Assembly: GCA_046349515.1 (NCBI GenBank) | Contig: JAXMCE010000001.1 | Span: 62,001-126,000, forward strand | Length of the DNA stretch: 64,000 bases | Origin: JBGPGW01 sp046349515 | GTDB taxonomy: Bacteria > Pseudomonadota > Alphaproteobacteria > CADEGL01 | Direction: 5' to 3' | Notes under the pieces: generated by a model | Told to the model about the DNA's origin: nothing | Seen by the model: the letters and a program-made list of their open reading frames with translations, nothing else | Databases searched by the model: none | Position numbers and translations under genes: made by a program | In this document: positions 54,295 through 63,215 of the stretch, one piece after another | Numbering within the stretch: position 1 is the stretch's first letter | Layout: every line of letters begins with the position of its first letter

Positions 54295-55479
54295 TCAGGC
54301 GGCGGCCGGCGCCCGGCGCGTCCTCAGCCAGAAGCTCATGGCGAAGGCGACGGCGATGAACGGCGCGACACCCAGGTTGACCACGTCCCAGCCGAAAGCG
54401 TGCTGGATCTTGCCGGAGACGAGGGCCGAGAGCGTCACCATGCCGTAGAGAAGGAAATCGTTGAGACCTTGGATCTTGGCGCGCTCGGCCGGCTGATAGG
54501 CCTGGGTCAGCAAGGTCGTCGAGCCGATGAAGACGAAATTCCAGCCGATGCCGAGGAGCGCCAGCGCCGCCCAGAAGTCGTTGATCGCCGTGCCGGAGAG
54601 GTTGATGCCTACGCAGGCCGCGAGCAGCACCGCCCCCACCGCCATCACGTTGAGCACGCCCACGCGGCTGATGAGGTGCCCCGTCACGAAGGACGGCGCG
54701 TACATGCCGAGCACGTGCCACTGGATGACGAAGGCCGTATCGCTGAAGGAGAGATCGCAGGCCAGCATGGCCAGGGGCGTCGCGGTCATGATGAGAGCCA
54801 TCACGCCGTAGGCGATCGGGCCGCACAGCATGGCCGTGAGGCAGGCGGGCTGGCGCACGATCGCGCGGACGGGTCGGCCCGATTCGCGGCGCTCGATCGC
54901 GCTCGGCGTCGGGATGCGCACGAACGAGATCACCCCGATGATGCCAAGGTAAAGCCCGATCAGGCTGAAGTAGCAGCCGGCGAAGAGCACAGGCTCGAAG
55001 AGCGTGCGCGTCAGGCGCGCGAGATTAGGGCCGATGATTGCGGCGGCGACCCCGCCGGCGAGCACGAGCGAGATGGCCGTCGCACGGCGTCGCTCATCCG
55101 CGACATCGGCCGCGGCGAAGCGGAAGAACAGCGCGAATCCGTAGAATGTCCCCGTGATGGCCGAGCCAAGCGCGAACAGGAGGAAGTCGGACGCGAAGAT
55201 CGCCACGGTGTTCGTCGCGGCGCCCGCGATGCCGAGGAGCGCGCCGAGGATGAAGCCCCGCCGCCGGCCGATGCGCCGCATGAGGTGGGAGGCTGGAATC
55301 GTCGTGAGCATCGTGGCCAGGAACTGGAGGGCGATCGGCAGGGTCGCGTAGCCCTTGTCGCTCGCGAGCGAATTGCCGACGAGGGCGGAGGTGGTCGCGA
55401 TGAGGGAGGAGCCGGAGAACGCGAGGGCCTGGCAGACCGCCAAGAGCGAGACATTCTTCCAGGCGGGATCGATGCGCAT
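54295..55479 (-). CDS. MFS transporter
   Basis: A 394-residue permease with twelve helices. The helix 2-3 motif reads SHLMRRIGRRRGFILGALLG and the second half carries GHLISRVGVLNVM; the end QGLNDFLLYGMVTLSALVSG is typical of a drug- or sugar-exporter-like branch. The start ATG 55479 (RIDPAWKNVSLLAVCQALAF) is preferred to 55515, which adds a non-conserved leader. It lies 140 bases upstream of hppA on the same strand. Substrate unknown. Confidence 0.85.
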   Translation of the reverse strand: MRIDPAWKNVSLLAVCQALAFSGSSLIATTSALVGNSLASDKGYATLPIALQFLATMLTTIPASHLMRRIGRRRGFILGALLGIAGAATNTVAIFASDFLLFALGSAITGTFYGFALFFRFAAADVADERRRATAISLVLAGGVAAAIIGPNLARLTRTLFEPVLFAGCYFSLIGLYLGIIGVISFVRIPTPSAIERRESGRPVRAIVRQPACLTAMLCGPIAYGVMALIMTATPLAMLACDLSFSDTAFVIQWHVLGMYAPSFVTGHLISRVGVLNVMAVGAVLLAACVGINLSGTAINDFWAALALLGIGWNFVFIGSTTLLTQAYQPAERAKIQGLNDFLLYGMVTLSALVSGKIQHAFGWDVVNLGVAPFIAVAFAMSFWLRTRRAPAAA

Positions 55480-55543
55480 CGCGGGCGAGCATAGGGGCCG
55501 ATGCGCCGGAGGCAAGCGTGTTGGCGCGCCGGGGCGCGCCGGC

Positions 55544-56098
55544 TCAGAGAGTCCGGCCGCCCGTCCGCTGGAAGTAGAGGGATTTCACGACCCCGGCGCC
55601 GATCGTCCGCTCGGTCACGAGCATGAGCCGCGAGCGGATCGCATCGATCGCCGGCGGCTCGCCGTCGAGATCGACGACGCGGAGATACGCCATGAGGTCC
55701 ATCACATAGGCATTCCTCAGGCGCGGCATGGCCTCGTAGATCTTGTGGCGGGCATCCACATTGGCCGGCTCGAGGCTGAAGGAAAGAGTCACGTGCCGCT
55801 CGACGCGCTGGTGACGGATCACCGGGATCGTCAGGTTCTCGACGACGAGCGAGGCGGATTCATCGCCGCCCTTCTTGCCGTGCCCGCCTTCATCCTTCTT
55901 GCCGTGCCCGTCGCCCTCTTGGCCGTGGCCGCCGCCTTCGGAGGCGAGAGCCGCGCCGCCCGAACCAAGCGATCCGGGCAGGAGGAATCGCCCGCCGAGA
56001 GAGGCGATCAGCACGACCAGGACAAGAAGGACCACGCGCGACATGGCGACCACGACCTTGGCGGATTCCCAAGGGTTCGAGCGTAGCGCCCCACTCAT
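55544..56098 (-). CDS. Membrane-anchored FliL-like protein with His/Gly/Lys-rich linker
   Basis: A 184-residue protein with one N-terminal membrane helix (VVLLVLVVLIASLGGRFLL). A low-complexity linker with repeated GHGKK and HGQEGDGHG units follows, then a periplasmic beta domain (VVENLTIPVIRHQRVERHVT, LRNAYVMDLMAYLRVVD). Topology and fold resemble FliL, but no flagellar genes are in the window. Either ATG 56098 or ATG 56044 could start it. It follows thiL by 17 bases and ends the rib operon. The histidines in the linker could bind metal; this is inference. Confidence 0.65.
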   Translation of the reverse strand: MSGALRSNPWESAKVVVAMSRVVLLVLVVLIASLGGRFLLPGSLGSGGAALASEGGGHGQEGDGHGKKDEGGHGKKGGDESASLVVENLTIPVIRHQRVERHVTLSFSLEPANVDARHKIYEAMPRLRNAYVMDLMAYLRVVDLDGEPPAIDAIRSRLMLVTERTIGAGVVKSLYFQRTGGRTL

Positions 56099-56115
56099 CA
56101 AGATTCGGTAAAGCC

Positions 56116-57117
56116 TCAGCCCGGCCCGGCGAAATGGCGATAACCCTCGTGGGAGAGCGGGATGGGCCGGCCTTGGGAATCGAGCACGGTGACTCCCGTA
56201 CCCTCGACCATGCGTCCGATGCGCGTGATCGGGACCTCGAGTTCCCCGGCCAGGCGCGCGAGCGCCGCGGCGCTGTCCTCGGGGGCGGTGAAGAGGATCT
56301 CGTAGTCGTCCCCTCCAGCGAGGATGCGAGAGCGAAGCGAGCCGTCCTCGGCGAGCGCGCGGGCGGCTGCCTCCGACAGCGGCACGGAGGCGGCATCGAC
56401 GACGGCGCGAAGCCCCGAGCACTCGCAGATATGGCCGAGATCGGCCACGAGCCCGTCCGAGACGTCGAGCGCCGCATGCGCGATGCCGATGAGGCGCGGC
56501 CCGAGCGTCATCCGCGGCCGCGGCACGCGGTAGCGATCGAGCAAGGCGTTGCGGAGCGATTCCGGGAGATTCGTGAGCCCGCCGCGCGCGACCGCGAGGC
56601 CAAGCGCGCCGTCGCCGAGCGTGCCCGAGACGAAAACGGCATCGCCCGCCTTGGCGCCGTCGCGGTGAAGGGTCGCGCCGGCCGCGATCTCGCCGACCGC
56701 CGTCACCGACAGGGTGAGCGGACCCGGCGTCGCGGTCGTGTCCCCGCCGAGAAGAGTCACCCCGAACTCGGCCTGATCGGCGGCCAGGCCGCGCGCGAAG
56801 GATTCGAGCCAATCCTCGCCGATCGACGCGGGCGCCGCGATCGTCATGAGATAGCCGATCGCGACGGCTCCCTTGGCCGCGAGGTCGGAGAGGTTGACGC
56901 GCAGCATCTTCCGCGCAATCGCATCCGCCGGATCGCCGGGAAGGAAATGGACGCCGGCGACGATCGCATCGGCGGTGATGACCAGCTCGCGGCCCGGCGC
57001 GAGCGCGAGCGTCGCGACATCGTCGGTGAGCCCGCGCGCGCCGGGATGACCCTTCGCGAGCGGAACGAAGTAGCGCCGGATGATCTCGAATTCGTCAGGC
57101 GGCGGGCGCCGCGCCAT
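56116..57117 (-). CDS. thiL: Thiamine-monophosphate kinase
   Basis: A 333-residue kinase turning thiamine phosphate to the diphosphate, the active cofactor. Features of the AIRS/PurM fold: RGLTDDVATLALAPGRELVI, TADAIVAGVHFLP, RVNLSDLAAKGAVAIGYLMT, LLGGDTTATPGPLTLSVTA and LAGGDDYEILFTAP. ATG 57117 is the conserved start, overlapping the end of nusB by 23 bases, a sign of coupling. It belongs to the rpiB-to-thiL run. Confidence 0.95.
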   Translation of the reverse strand: MARRPPPDEFEIIRRYFVPLAKGHPGARGLTDDVATLALAPGRELVITADAIVAGVHFLPGDPADAIARKMLRVNLSDLAAKGAVAIGYLMTIAAPASIGEDWLESFARGLAADQAEFGVTLLGGDTTATPGPLTLSVTAVGEIAAGATLHRDGAKAGDAVFVSGTLGDGALGLAVARGGLTNLPESLRNALLDRYRVPRPRMTLGPRLIGIAHAALDVSDGLVADLGHICECSGLRAVVDAASVPLSEAAARALAEDGSLRSRILAGGDDYEILFTAPEDSAAALARLAGELEVPITRIGRMVEGTGVTVLDSQGRPIPLSHEGYRHFAGPG

Positions 57118-57664
57118 CGGACCCTGACTCCGCGTCGCCGGCGGCACGATCGCCCGGCTCGGCGTCCGGCTTGACCATCTCCTCGCGCCGCACGGTCCGT
57201 GCCACCCGGTCGAGCACGCCGTTCACGAGTCCCGTCTCACGTTCGCCGTAGAACGCATGACAGATCGCGACATGCTCGGCCAACGCCACGCGCGCCGGGA
57301 CATCGTAGCGCGCCATCAGCTCATAGACGCCGGCGCGCATCACGACCTTGAGCAAGGGCTCGAGACGGTCGATGCCGACGTCGCGGGTCATGGCACCCCT
57401 GATCGCAGCGTCGATCTCCGCGCGCTTGTCGGCGACGCCGCGCACGAGCGCGTCGAAGAAATCGCGGTCGATCTCCGCCCCGCTGCCGTCGTCGAACATG
57501 TTGGGGATGAGCCGCTCGGGAAATTCGCGCAAGACGAGCTCGACGGCCTCGCCGCCGATCTCGATCTGGTAAAGCGCTTGCACGGCCGCGAGGCGCGCCG
57601 TCCGCCGCTGGGACCGCAAATCCGTCCGGTCCGACTTCTCGCCTTCGTCCGTCGCTCCCACCAT
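57095..57664 (-). CDS. nusB: Transcription antitermination factor NusB
   Basis: A 189-residue RNA-binding helical protein needed for rRNA antitermination. Signature: RRTARLAAVQALYQIEIGG, IPNMFDDGSGAEIDRDFFDA and MRAGVYELMARYDVPARVAL, then HAFYGERETGLVNGVLDRVA. The C-terminal acidic tail (~25 residues) is longer than in E. coli. The four-base gap after ribH and the overlap with thiL show operon coupling. Confidence 0.94.
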   Translation of the reverse strand: MVGATDEGEKSDRTDLRSQRRTARLAAVQALYQIEIGGEAVELVLREFPERLIPNMFDDGSGAEIDRDFFDALVRGVADKRAEIDAAIRGAMTRDVGIDRLEPLLKVVMRAGVYELMARYDVPARVALAEHVAICHAFYGERETGLVNGVLDRVARTVRREEMVKPDAEPGDRAAGDAESGSDGAAPAA

Positions 57665-57668
57665 CGGC

Positions 57669-58133
57669 CTAACGGGGAAACAGGTTGAAATGACGCTTGA
57701 GCTCCAGCATGCGAAGGCAGGCCCGCGCGGCATCGCCGCCCTTGTTGCGGCGCTCGACGCGGGCGCGCTCCCAGGCCTGCGCCTCGTTGTCGACCGTGAG
57801 GATGCCATAGCCGATCGCCAGGGTGTAGCGAAGGGCGAGCTCCTGGAGCGCCCGCGCGCTTTCCTGGCAGACGAGGTCATAGTGGCTGGTCTCGCCCCGG
57901 ATGACGCAGCCGAGCGCCACGAAACCGTCGAACCGGCGCGGCAGCGTCGTGAACGACCGCGCCCGCACGGCCATCTGGATGGCCGCCGGAATCTCGAAAG
58001 CGCCGGGCACGGCGAAGCGCTCATAGCCCGCCCCCGCCTCCTCGAGCGCGAGCACCGCCCCCCGGACGAGCTCGTCCGTGATCGCGGGGTAGAAGCGCGC
58101 CTCGACCAACATCACATGCGGCCGCTCCGCCAT
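57669..58133 (-). CDS. ribH: 6,7-dimethyl-8-ribityllumazine synthase
   Basis: A 154-residue enzyme that forms the lumazine precursor of riboflavin and assembles into pentamers or capsids. Conserved parts are VEARFYPAITDELVRGAVLA, VPGAFEIPAAIQ, ALGCVIRGETSHYDLVCQES and GYGILTVDNEAQA. ATG 58133 has GGAGG seven bases upstream. It begins 2 bases after the ribBA stop. Confidence 0.95.
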   Translation of the reverse strand: MAERPHVMLVEARFYPAITDELVRGAVLALEEAGAGYERFAVPGAFEIPAAIQMAVRARSFTTLPRRFDGFVALGCVIRGETSHYDLVCQESARALQELALRYTLAIGYGILTVDNEAQAWERARVERRNKGGDAARACLRMLELKRHFNLFPR

Positions 58134-58135
58134 GT

Positions 58136-59251
58136 TCAATCCTCCACGGGCGGGATCGGGCGCCGCTCCGCGACCTTGAGGCCGTAGCCTTCGAGGCCGA
58201 TGATCGTGCGCGCCGAGTTGGTGAGTAGAATCATCTCATTCACGCCGAGGTCGAGCAAAATCTGCGCGCCCACCCCATAATCGCGCAGCTCGCTGGCCGC
58301 GCGGCCGTCCCCGTCGCGCTGCCTGACCCGGTCGGAAAGGCTGGTCGCCATGGGCTCGCGGATGAGCACCAGCACGCCCCGGCCCGCCTCGGCGATGAGG
58401 CTCATCGAGGCATGCAGCTCGTGGCCGCGACCCGCGGTCCGCTCGCCCAAGACGTCCGACAGAAGATTGAGCGCGTGCATTCGCACGAGCACGGGCCCCG
58501 GCGCGCGGAGGTCGCCTTTGACGAGCGCCACGTGCTCGGCATAGGCGACCTTGTTGCGGTAGACGTACATCCGGAAATTGCCGCCATAGCGCGTGTCGAT
58601 GGTGCTTTCGATCATGCGCTCGACGATGCGCTCCTTCCGGCGCCGATAGGCGATGAGATCGGCGATGGTGCCGATCTTGAGCCCGTGGCGCTGGCAGAAG
58701 CCGACGAGGTCCGGCAGGCGGGCCATGGTCCCGTCGTCGTTCATGATCTCGCAGATCACGCCCGACGGGTTGAAGCCCGCGAGGCGCGCGATGTCGACGG
58801 CGGCCTCGGTATGGCCCGCGCGCACGAGCACGCCCCCGTCGCGCGCGACGAGCGGGAAGACATGCCCCGGACTCGTCACGTCGTCGCGACCCTTGGTCGG
58901 GTCGATCGCGACCGCGATGGTGCGCGCGCGGTCCGAGGTCGAGATTCCGGTCGTGATCCCCTCGCGCGCCTCGATCGAAACGGTGAAGGCCGTCTGGTGG
59001 CGCGAAAGGTTCTGCTGCGACATGAGCGGCAGGCCGAGCTGGGCGACTCGATCGGCGCTCAAGGCCAGGCAGATGAGGCCGCGCCCGTAACGCGCCATGA
59101 AGTTGATGGCCTGGGGCGTCGCCATCTGCGCGGGGATCACGAGATCGCCTTCGTTCTCGCGGCTCTCGTCGTCGATCAGCACGACGATGCGGCCGTTCCG
59201 CGCATCCTCGATGATGTCTTCCGTCGACGACAGGTAGGAGCGATAAGGCAC
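58136..59251 (-). CDS. ribBA: 3,4-dihydroxy-2-butanone-4-phosphate synthase with degenerate GTP cyclohydrolase II domain
   Basis: A 371-residue two-domain protein. Residues 1-205 are a full RibB domain: VVLIDDESRENEGDLVIPAQ, SRHQTAFTVSI, GITTGISTSDRARTI, SPGHVFPLVARDGGVL and RAGHTEAAVDIARLAG. The C-terminal half has the GTP cyclohydrolase II fold, but the three zinc cysteines are missing: the motif reads VRMHALNLLSDVLGERTAG instead of VRVHSECLTGDVFGSLRCDC. So it should only provide the butanone phosphate. A separate GTP cyclohydrolase II is therefore expected elsewhere. GTG start with AAAGGA six bases upstream. Confidence 0.92.
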   Translation of the reverse strand: MPYRSYLSSTEDIIEDARNGRIVVLIDDESRENEGDLVIPAQMATPQAINFMARYGRGLICLALSADRVAQLGLPLMSQQNLSRHQTAFTVSIEAREGITTGISTSDRARTIAVAIDPTKGRDDVTSPGHVFPLVARDGGVLVRAGHTEAAVDIARLAGFNPSGVICEIMNDDGTMARLPDLVGFCQRHGLKIGTIADLIAYRRRKERIVERMIESTIDTRYGGNFRMYVYRNKVAYAEHVALVKGDLRAPGPVLVRMHALNLLSDVLGERTAGRGHELHASMSLIAEAGRGVLVLIREPMATSLSDRVRQRDGDGRAASELRDYGVGAQILLDLGVNEMILLTNSARTIIGLEGYGLKVAERRPIPPVED

Positions 59252-59253
59252 CG

Positions 59254-59856
59254 CTAGTCCTTTCCGAGGAGGCGCGCCGCGTAGCGTGCCAGAAGATCGA
59301 ACTCGAGATTCACGCGCTCACCCACGGACAGCGCGCCCAAGGTCGTGTGGGTGCGCGTGTGCTCGATGATGTTGACGCCGAAGCGCGTGCCGGATCCCTC
59401 GCCATCCTCGACATCATTGACCGTGAGCGAGACGCCGTCGAGGGCGACGGACCCTTTGGCGGCGATGAGACGCGCCTTGGCGCCGGCGACTTCGAAATCG
59501 AAGCGGAGACTGTCGCCCTCCGGGCGCTTGCCCGTGACCGTGGCGAGTCCGTCGATGTGCCCCGTGACCAGATGGCCGCCCAACTCGCTCGCGAGCGTGA
59601 GCGCGCGCTCGAGATTGACCGGCGTGCCCACCCGCCACGCCCCGAGAGTCGTCCGCGCGAGAGTCTCGGCCGAGGCCTTGACCGCGAACCATCCCTCGCC
59701 CTTCTCGATCACGGTCAGGCACGGGCCGCTGCACGCGATCGAGGCGCCGAGCGCGATTTCGGCCATCGGATAGCGGGTCTCGATCACGAAGCGCGTGTCG
59801 CCACCCCCGTCGATCGCCTTGACGCGGCCAAGGTCCGTGATGATGCCGGTGAACAT
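59254..59856 (-). CDS. ribE: Riboflavin synthase, alpha chain
   Basis: A 200-residue enzyme converting two lumazines to riboflavin plus pyrimidine. Two similar barrels are seen: FTGIITDLGRVKAIDGGGDT with GASIACSGPCLTVIE, then GHLVTGHIDGLATVTGKRPE with KGSVALDGVSLTVNDVEDG and FGVNIIEHTRTHTTLG. It is 2 bases upstream of ribBA and 12 bases downstream of ribD. Confidence 0.95.
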   Translation of the reverse strand: MFTGIITDLGRVKAIDGGGDTRFVIETRYPMAEIALGASIACSGPCLTVIEKGEGWFAVKASAETLARTTLGAWRVGTPVNLERALTLASELGGHLVTGHIDGLATVTGKRPEGDSLRFDFEVAGAKARLIAAKGSVALDGVSLTVNDVEDGEGSGTRFGVNIIEHTRTHTTLGALSVGERVNLEFDLLARYAARLLGKD

Positions 59857-59868
59857 GTCGGCGCTAAA

Positions 59869-60990
59869 TTAGTCCCGCCGCCGATAGGTTTCCAGGATGT
59901 CCTGGCCGACGGGGCGCACAGCGATACGCTCGTAGCGGCGCATGTCGGCCAGGCGGTCGACGCCGAAGGGCTGGGCGACCGGCACGCCGTCGCCGCCCGT
60001 GACGCTCGGCGCCCGGAACCAGGCGATCCGATCGACCACGTCGGCCGCGAAGCAGGCGGCGGTGAGGTGGCTGCCGCCCTCGACGAGGATGCGCGTCAGG
60101 CCGCGCCGGCCGCATTCGGCGAGGATCCGGCCGATGGGCGGCTGATCGCCCGTGTCGGCCGGCAGCTCGATGACCTCGACGCCGGCTTGCCGGTAGGCGT
60201 CCGCGCGTTGCGCGTCCCCGCCGGTGCGCGTGACGAGCCAGGTCGGAATCGCGCGCGCGCCGCGCACGAGCTGACTCGTGAGCGACAATCGCAAGCGCCC
60301 GTCGACCACGATGCGCACGGGCGAGGCGGCCTCGAGCCCGGGCAGCCGGCAGGTCAGCAGCGGATCATCGGCCAATGCGGTGCCGATGCCGATCATGACC
60401 GCGTCGTGCCGGGCGCGCATGCCGTGAACCCAGGCGCGCGCCGTCTCGCCGGTGATCCATTGGCTGTCGCCGCGGTGGGTCGCGATGCGGCCGTCGAGCG
60501 TGGTCGCGCATTTGAGGGTGAGAAGCGGCCGGCCGGTCTTGATGCGGTGGAAGAATCCGGCGTTGAGCTCGGCCGCCTCCTCAGCTCCGACGCCGAGCTC
60601 GACCGCGATGCCAGCCGCCTTCAAGCGCGCGATGCCGGCGCCGTTGACGCGCGGATCGGGGTCCTCGATCGCGATGACGGCGCGCGCGATGCCGGCCGCG
60701 ACGAACGCATCGGCGCAGGGCGGTGTCGCGCCATGGTGGCTGCAGGGCTCGAGGCTGACATAGGCCGTCGCCCCCCGCGCGGCGGCACCAGCCCGGCCGA
60801 GCGCCTCGGTCTCGGCATGGGGCCGACCGCCGGCTTGCGTCCAGCCGCGTCCGACGACGCGGCCCGTCGCGTCCGCGAGAACGCAGCCGACGGCAGGGTT
60901 CGGCCAGGCGCGCCCCAGCGCCCGCGCGGCCAGCGCGAGCGCGGTCCGCATGCGCGCCCCGTCATCGATCGTCGTCGCGCTCGCCTGCAC
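59869..60990 (-). CDS. ribD: Bifunctional pyrimidine deaminase/reductase
   Basis: A 373-residue enzyme catalysing the second and third steps of riboflavin synthesis. The deaminase domain has zinc ligands HAETEAL and PCSHHGATPPCADAF; the reductase domain shows LKCATTLDGRIATHRGDSQW, ITGETARAWVHGMRARHDAV and LVEGGSHLTAACF. I place the start at GTG 60990 because family members have several residues before MRTALALAARALG; ATG 60951 is the alternative. It overlaps the end of nrdR by 29 bases. Confidence 0.92.
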   Translation of the reverse strand: MQASATTIDDGARMRTALALAARALGRAWPNPAVGCVLADATGRVVGRGWTQAGGRPHAETEALGRAGAAARGATAYVSLEPCSHHGATPPCADAFVAAGIARAVIAIEDPDPRVNGAGIARLKAAGIAVELGVGAEEAAELNAGFFHRIKTGRPLLTLKCATTLDGRIATHRGDSQWITGETARAWVHGMRARHDAVMIGIGTALADDPLLTCRLPGLEAASPVRIVVDGRLRLSLTSQLVRGARAIPTWLVTRTGGDAQRADAYRQAGVEVIELPADTGDQPPIGRILAECGRRGLTRILVEGGSHLTAACFAADVVDRIAWFRAPSVTGGDGVPVAQPFGVDRLADMRRYERIAVRPVGQDILETYRRRD

Positions 60991-61432
60991 CGAGGGACCC
61001 CACGAACTCCTCGAAGTCCTTGGCCTCCCGGAAATTGCGGTAGACCGAAGCAAAGCGCACATAGGCCACGGGATCGAGATTGGCGAGCGCGTCCATCACG
61101 AGCTCGCCGATCGCGTTCGAGGAGATGTCCGACTCGCCGGAACTCTCGAGCCGCCGCACGATGCCGTTCACCATGCGCTCGATGCGCTCGGGCTCGATCG
61201 GGCGCTTTCTCACCGCGAGCTCGATCGACCGCGTCAGCTTGTCGCGATCGAACGGCACGCGCTGCCCGTCCTTCTTGATGACGGTCAGCTCGCGAAGCTG
61301 CACGCGCTCGAACGTCGTGAAACGCGAGCCGCAGGCCGGACACGACCGCCGCCGGCGAATCGCCGAGTTGTCCTCCGTCGGACGCGAGTCCTTCACCTGC
61401 GTGTCATCGTTCCCACAAAACGGACACCGCAT
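60962..61432 (-). CDS. nrdR: Transcriptional repressor NrdR
   Basis: A 156-residue repressor of ribonucleotide reductase genes. The zinc ribbon MRCPFCGNDDTQVKDSRPTE with SCPACGSRFTTFERV and the ATP-cone domain (VIKKDGQRVPFDRDKLTRSI, LDPVAYVRFASVYRNFREAK) are complete. It binds NrdR boxes depending on ATP/dATP. The position between glyA and ribD is the common alphaproteobacterial arrangement. Confidence 0.96.
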   Translation of the reverse strand: MRCPFCGNDDTQVKDSRPTEDNSAIRRRRSCPACGSRFTTFERVQLRELTVIKKDGQRVPFDRDKLTRSIELAVRKRPIEPERIERMVNGIVRRLESSGESDISSNAIGELVMDALANLDPVAYVRFASVYRNFREAKDFEEFVGSLGAGERDDDR

Positions 61433-61450
61433 TTCTCCCCCTCCCCCCGC

Positions 61451-62767
61451 CTAGGCAAGATCACGATAGATCGGAAATCTCCGGCACAGCTCGACCACCT
61501 TGGCCTGCGCCGTGCGCTCGGCCGCGGCGTTGTCCTCGGGATGCGCCTTCAAGCCGTCGAGCACGTCCGCGATGAGGCCGCCCACCGCGCTGAACTCGGC
61601 CGTGCCGAATCCGCGCGTCGTACCCGCGGGCGTGCCGAGCCGGATGCCCGAGGTGATGGTCGGCTTCTCGGGATCGAAGGGCACGCCGTTCTTGTTGCAA
61701 GTGAGGTTGGCGCGGCCGAGCGAGGCCTCCGCCGCCTTGCCCGTGAGCCCCTTGCTCCTCAAGTCGACGAGCATGAGATGCGTGTCGGTGCCGCCGGAGA
61801 CGAGATCGAAGCCGCGCCGGATGAGCGAATCGGCCAGCGCGTGCGCGTTGTCCACGATGCGGCGCGCATAGGCGCGGAACGACGGCTCGAGCGCCTCGCC
61901 GAACGCCGCCGCCTTGGCGGCGATGACATGCATGAGCGGCCCGCCCTGGAGACCCGGGAAGACCGCCGAATTGATGCGCTTCGCGATGTCTTCGTCGTTG
62001 GTCAGGACCATGCCGCCCCGCGGCCCGCGCAAGGTCTTGTGCGTCGTCGTCGTGACCACGTGCGCATGGGGGAACGGGCTCGGATGGGCGCCGCCCGCGA
62101 CGAGGCCCGCGAAATGCGCCATGTCGACCATGAAGAGCGCGCCCGTCGCATCCGCGATCGCGCGAAAGCGCGCGAAATCGATGGTGCGCGGATAGGCCGA
62201 GCCGCCGGCGATGATGAGCTTCGGCTTCTCCTGACGCGCGAGCCGCTCGACCTCGTCGTGATCGATGAGCCCGTCCTGGCGCCGGACGCCATACTGCACC
62301 GCGCGGAACCACTTGCCCGAGTAGTTGGGCGGCGCGCCGTGGGTGAGGTGCCCGCCGGCCGCGAGAGAGAGTCCGAGGACCGTGTCGCCCGGCGAGAGCA
62401 ACGCGAAGAACACGGCCATGTTGGCCTGGGCGCCCGAGTGCGGCTGGACGTTCGCGAAACGGCAGCCGAAGAGAGTCTTCGCGCGCTCGATCGCGAGCTC
62501 TTCGGCGACGTCGACGAACTCGCAGCCGCCGTAGTAGCGCCGGCCCGGATAGCCCTCCGCGTACTTGTTGGTGAGGACCGAGCCTTGCGCCTCGAGCACG
62601 GCGCGCGAGACGATGTTCTCCGACGCGATGAGCTCGATATGCTCCTGCTGGCGGTGGAGCTCATCGACGATCGCGGCATGGAGCGCCGGATCCCTCTGCG
62701 CGAGCGGCTCGGCGAAGAACGCCTCGCTTGGCACCGCACCACTCGCCGATTGTTTCACGCCCGCCAT
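61451..62767 (-). CDS. glyA: Serine hydroxymethyltransferase
   Basis: A 438-residue PLP enzyme interconverting serine and glycine with tetrahydrofolate. Visible are IELIASENIVSRAVLEAQGS, NKYAEGYPGRRYYGGCEFVD, the PLP lysine in VTTTTHKTLRGPRGGM, and SGIRLGTPAGTTRGFG. Length matches the family. It is 18 bases upstream of nrdR and 10 bases after rpiB. Confidence 0.96.
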   Translation of the reverse strand: MAGVKQSASGAVPSEAFFAEPLAQRDPALHAAIVDELHRQQEHIELIASENIVSRAVLEAQGSVLTNKYAEGYPGRRYYGGCEFVDVAEELAIERAKTLFGCRFANVQPHSGAQANMAVFFALLSPGDTVLGLSLAAGGHLTHGAPPNYSGKWFRAVQYGVRRQDGLIDHDEVERLARQEKPKLIIAGGSAYPRTIDFARFRAIADATGALFMVDMAHFAGLVAGGAHPSPFPHAHVVTTTTHKTLRGPRGGMVLTNDEDIAKRINSAVFPGLQGGPLMHVIAAKAAAFGEALEPSFRAYARRIVDNAHALADSLIRRGFDLVSGGTDTHLMLVDLRSKGLTGKAAEASLGRANLTCNKNGVPFDPEKPTITSGIRLGTPAGTTRGFGTAEFSAVGGLIADVLDGLKAHPEDNAAAERTAQAKVVELCRRFPIYRDLA

Positions 62768-62777
62768 AGGAACCCCG

Positions 62778-63215
62778 TCAATTCATCTTCTGCACGCGGC
62801 GGGCATGGCGCTCGCCGCCATCGAAAGCCGTCTCGAGGAAAACGCGAAGGCAATCCCGCGCGACCTCAGGGCCGAGAACCCGCGCGCCGAGCGCGAGCAC
62901 GTTGGCATCGTTGTGCTGGCGCGCCAGCCGCGCCGACACCGCGTCGTGGCAGACGGCCGCCCGAATCCCCCTGTGCCGGTTGGCCGCGATCGACATGCCG
63001 ATGCCCGTGCCGCAGATGAGAACGCCACGCGCCGCGCGCCGCGCGAGGAGGGCGTTCGCAAGCGCGTTCGCAAAATCGGGATAGTCGACGCTGTCGACCG
63101 AATCGGTGCCAAGGTCGAGCACGCCGAATCCCGCGCTCTCCAAATCGCGCTTGAGGAGGCTTTTCAGCTCCACACCCGCATGATCCGCGGCAATAGCAAT
63201 CGTTTCCGAGACCAT
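62778..63215 (-). CDS. rpiB: Ribose-5-phosphate isomerase B
   Basis: A 145-residue enzyme interconverting ribose- and ribulose-5-phosphate, which feeds riboflavin synthesis and glycine/folate metabolism downstream. Key parts: AIAADHAGVELKSLLKRDLE, DYPDFANALANALLARRAAR, GVLICGTGIGMSIAANRHRG (active-site cysteine) and LARQHNDANVLALGARVLGP. ATG 63215 is the usual start; in-frame GTGs lie just upstream. It leads the ten-gene run ending with the FliL-like gene. Confidence 0.95.
   Translation of the reverse strand: MVSETIAIAADHAGVELKSLLKRDLESAGFGVLDLGTDSVDSVDYPDFANALANALLARRAARGVLICGTGIGMSIAANRHRGIRAAVCHDAVSARLARQHNDANVLALGARVLGPEVARDCLRVFLETAFDGGERHARRVQKMN

Noticed and set aside
55544..56098. 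Part of a flagellar gene cluster
   Set aside because: FliL-like fold only; no flagellar gene lies nearby and the gene sits at the end of a cofactor operon.
60950..63019. 689-codon plus-strand frame over nrdR, glyA and rpiB
   Set aside because: Crosses three well-supported genes on the other strand and lacks any recognisable domain.
59252..63215. FMN riboswitch in the riboflavin operon
   Set aside because: Gaps between genes are 2-18 bases and the space before rpiB shows no RFN-like conserved stems.
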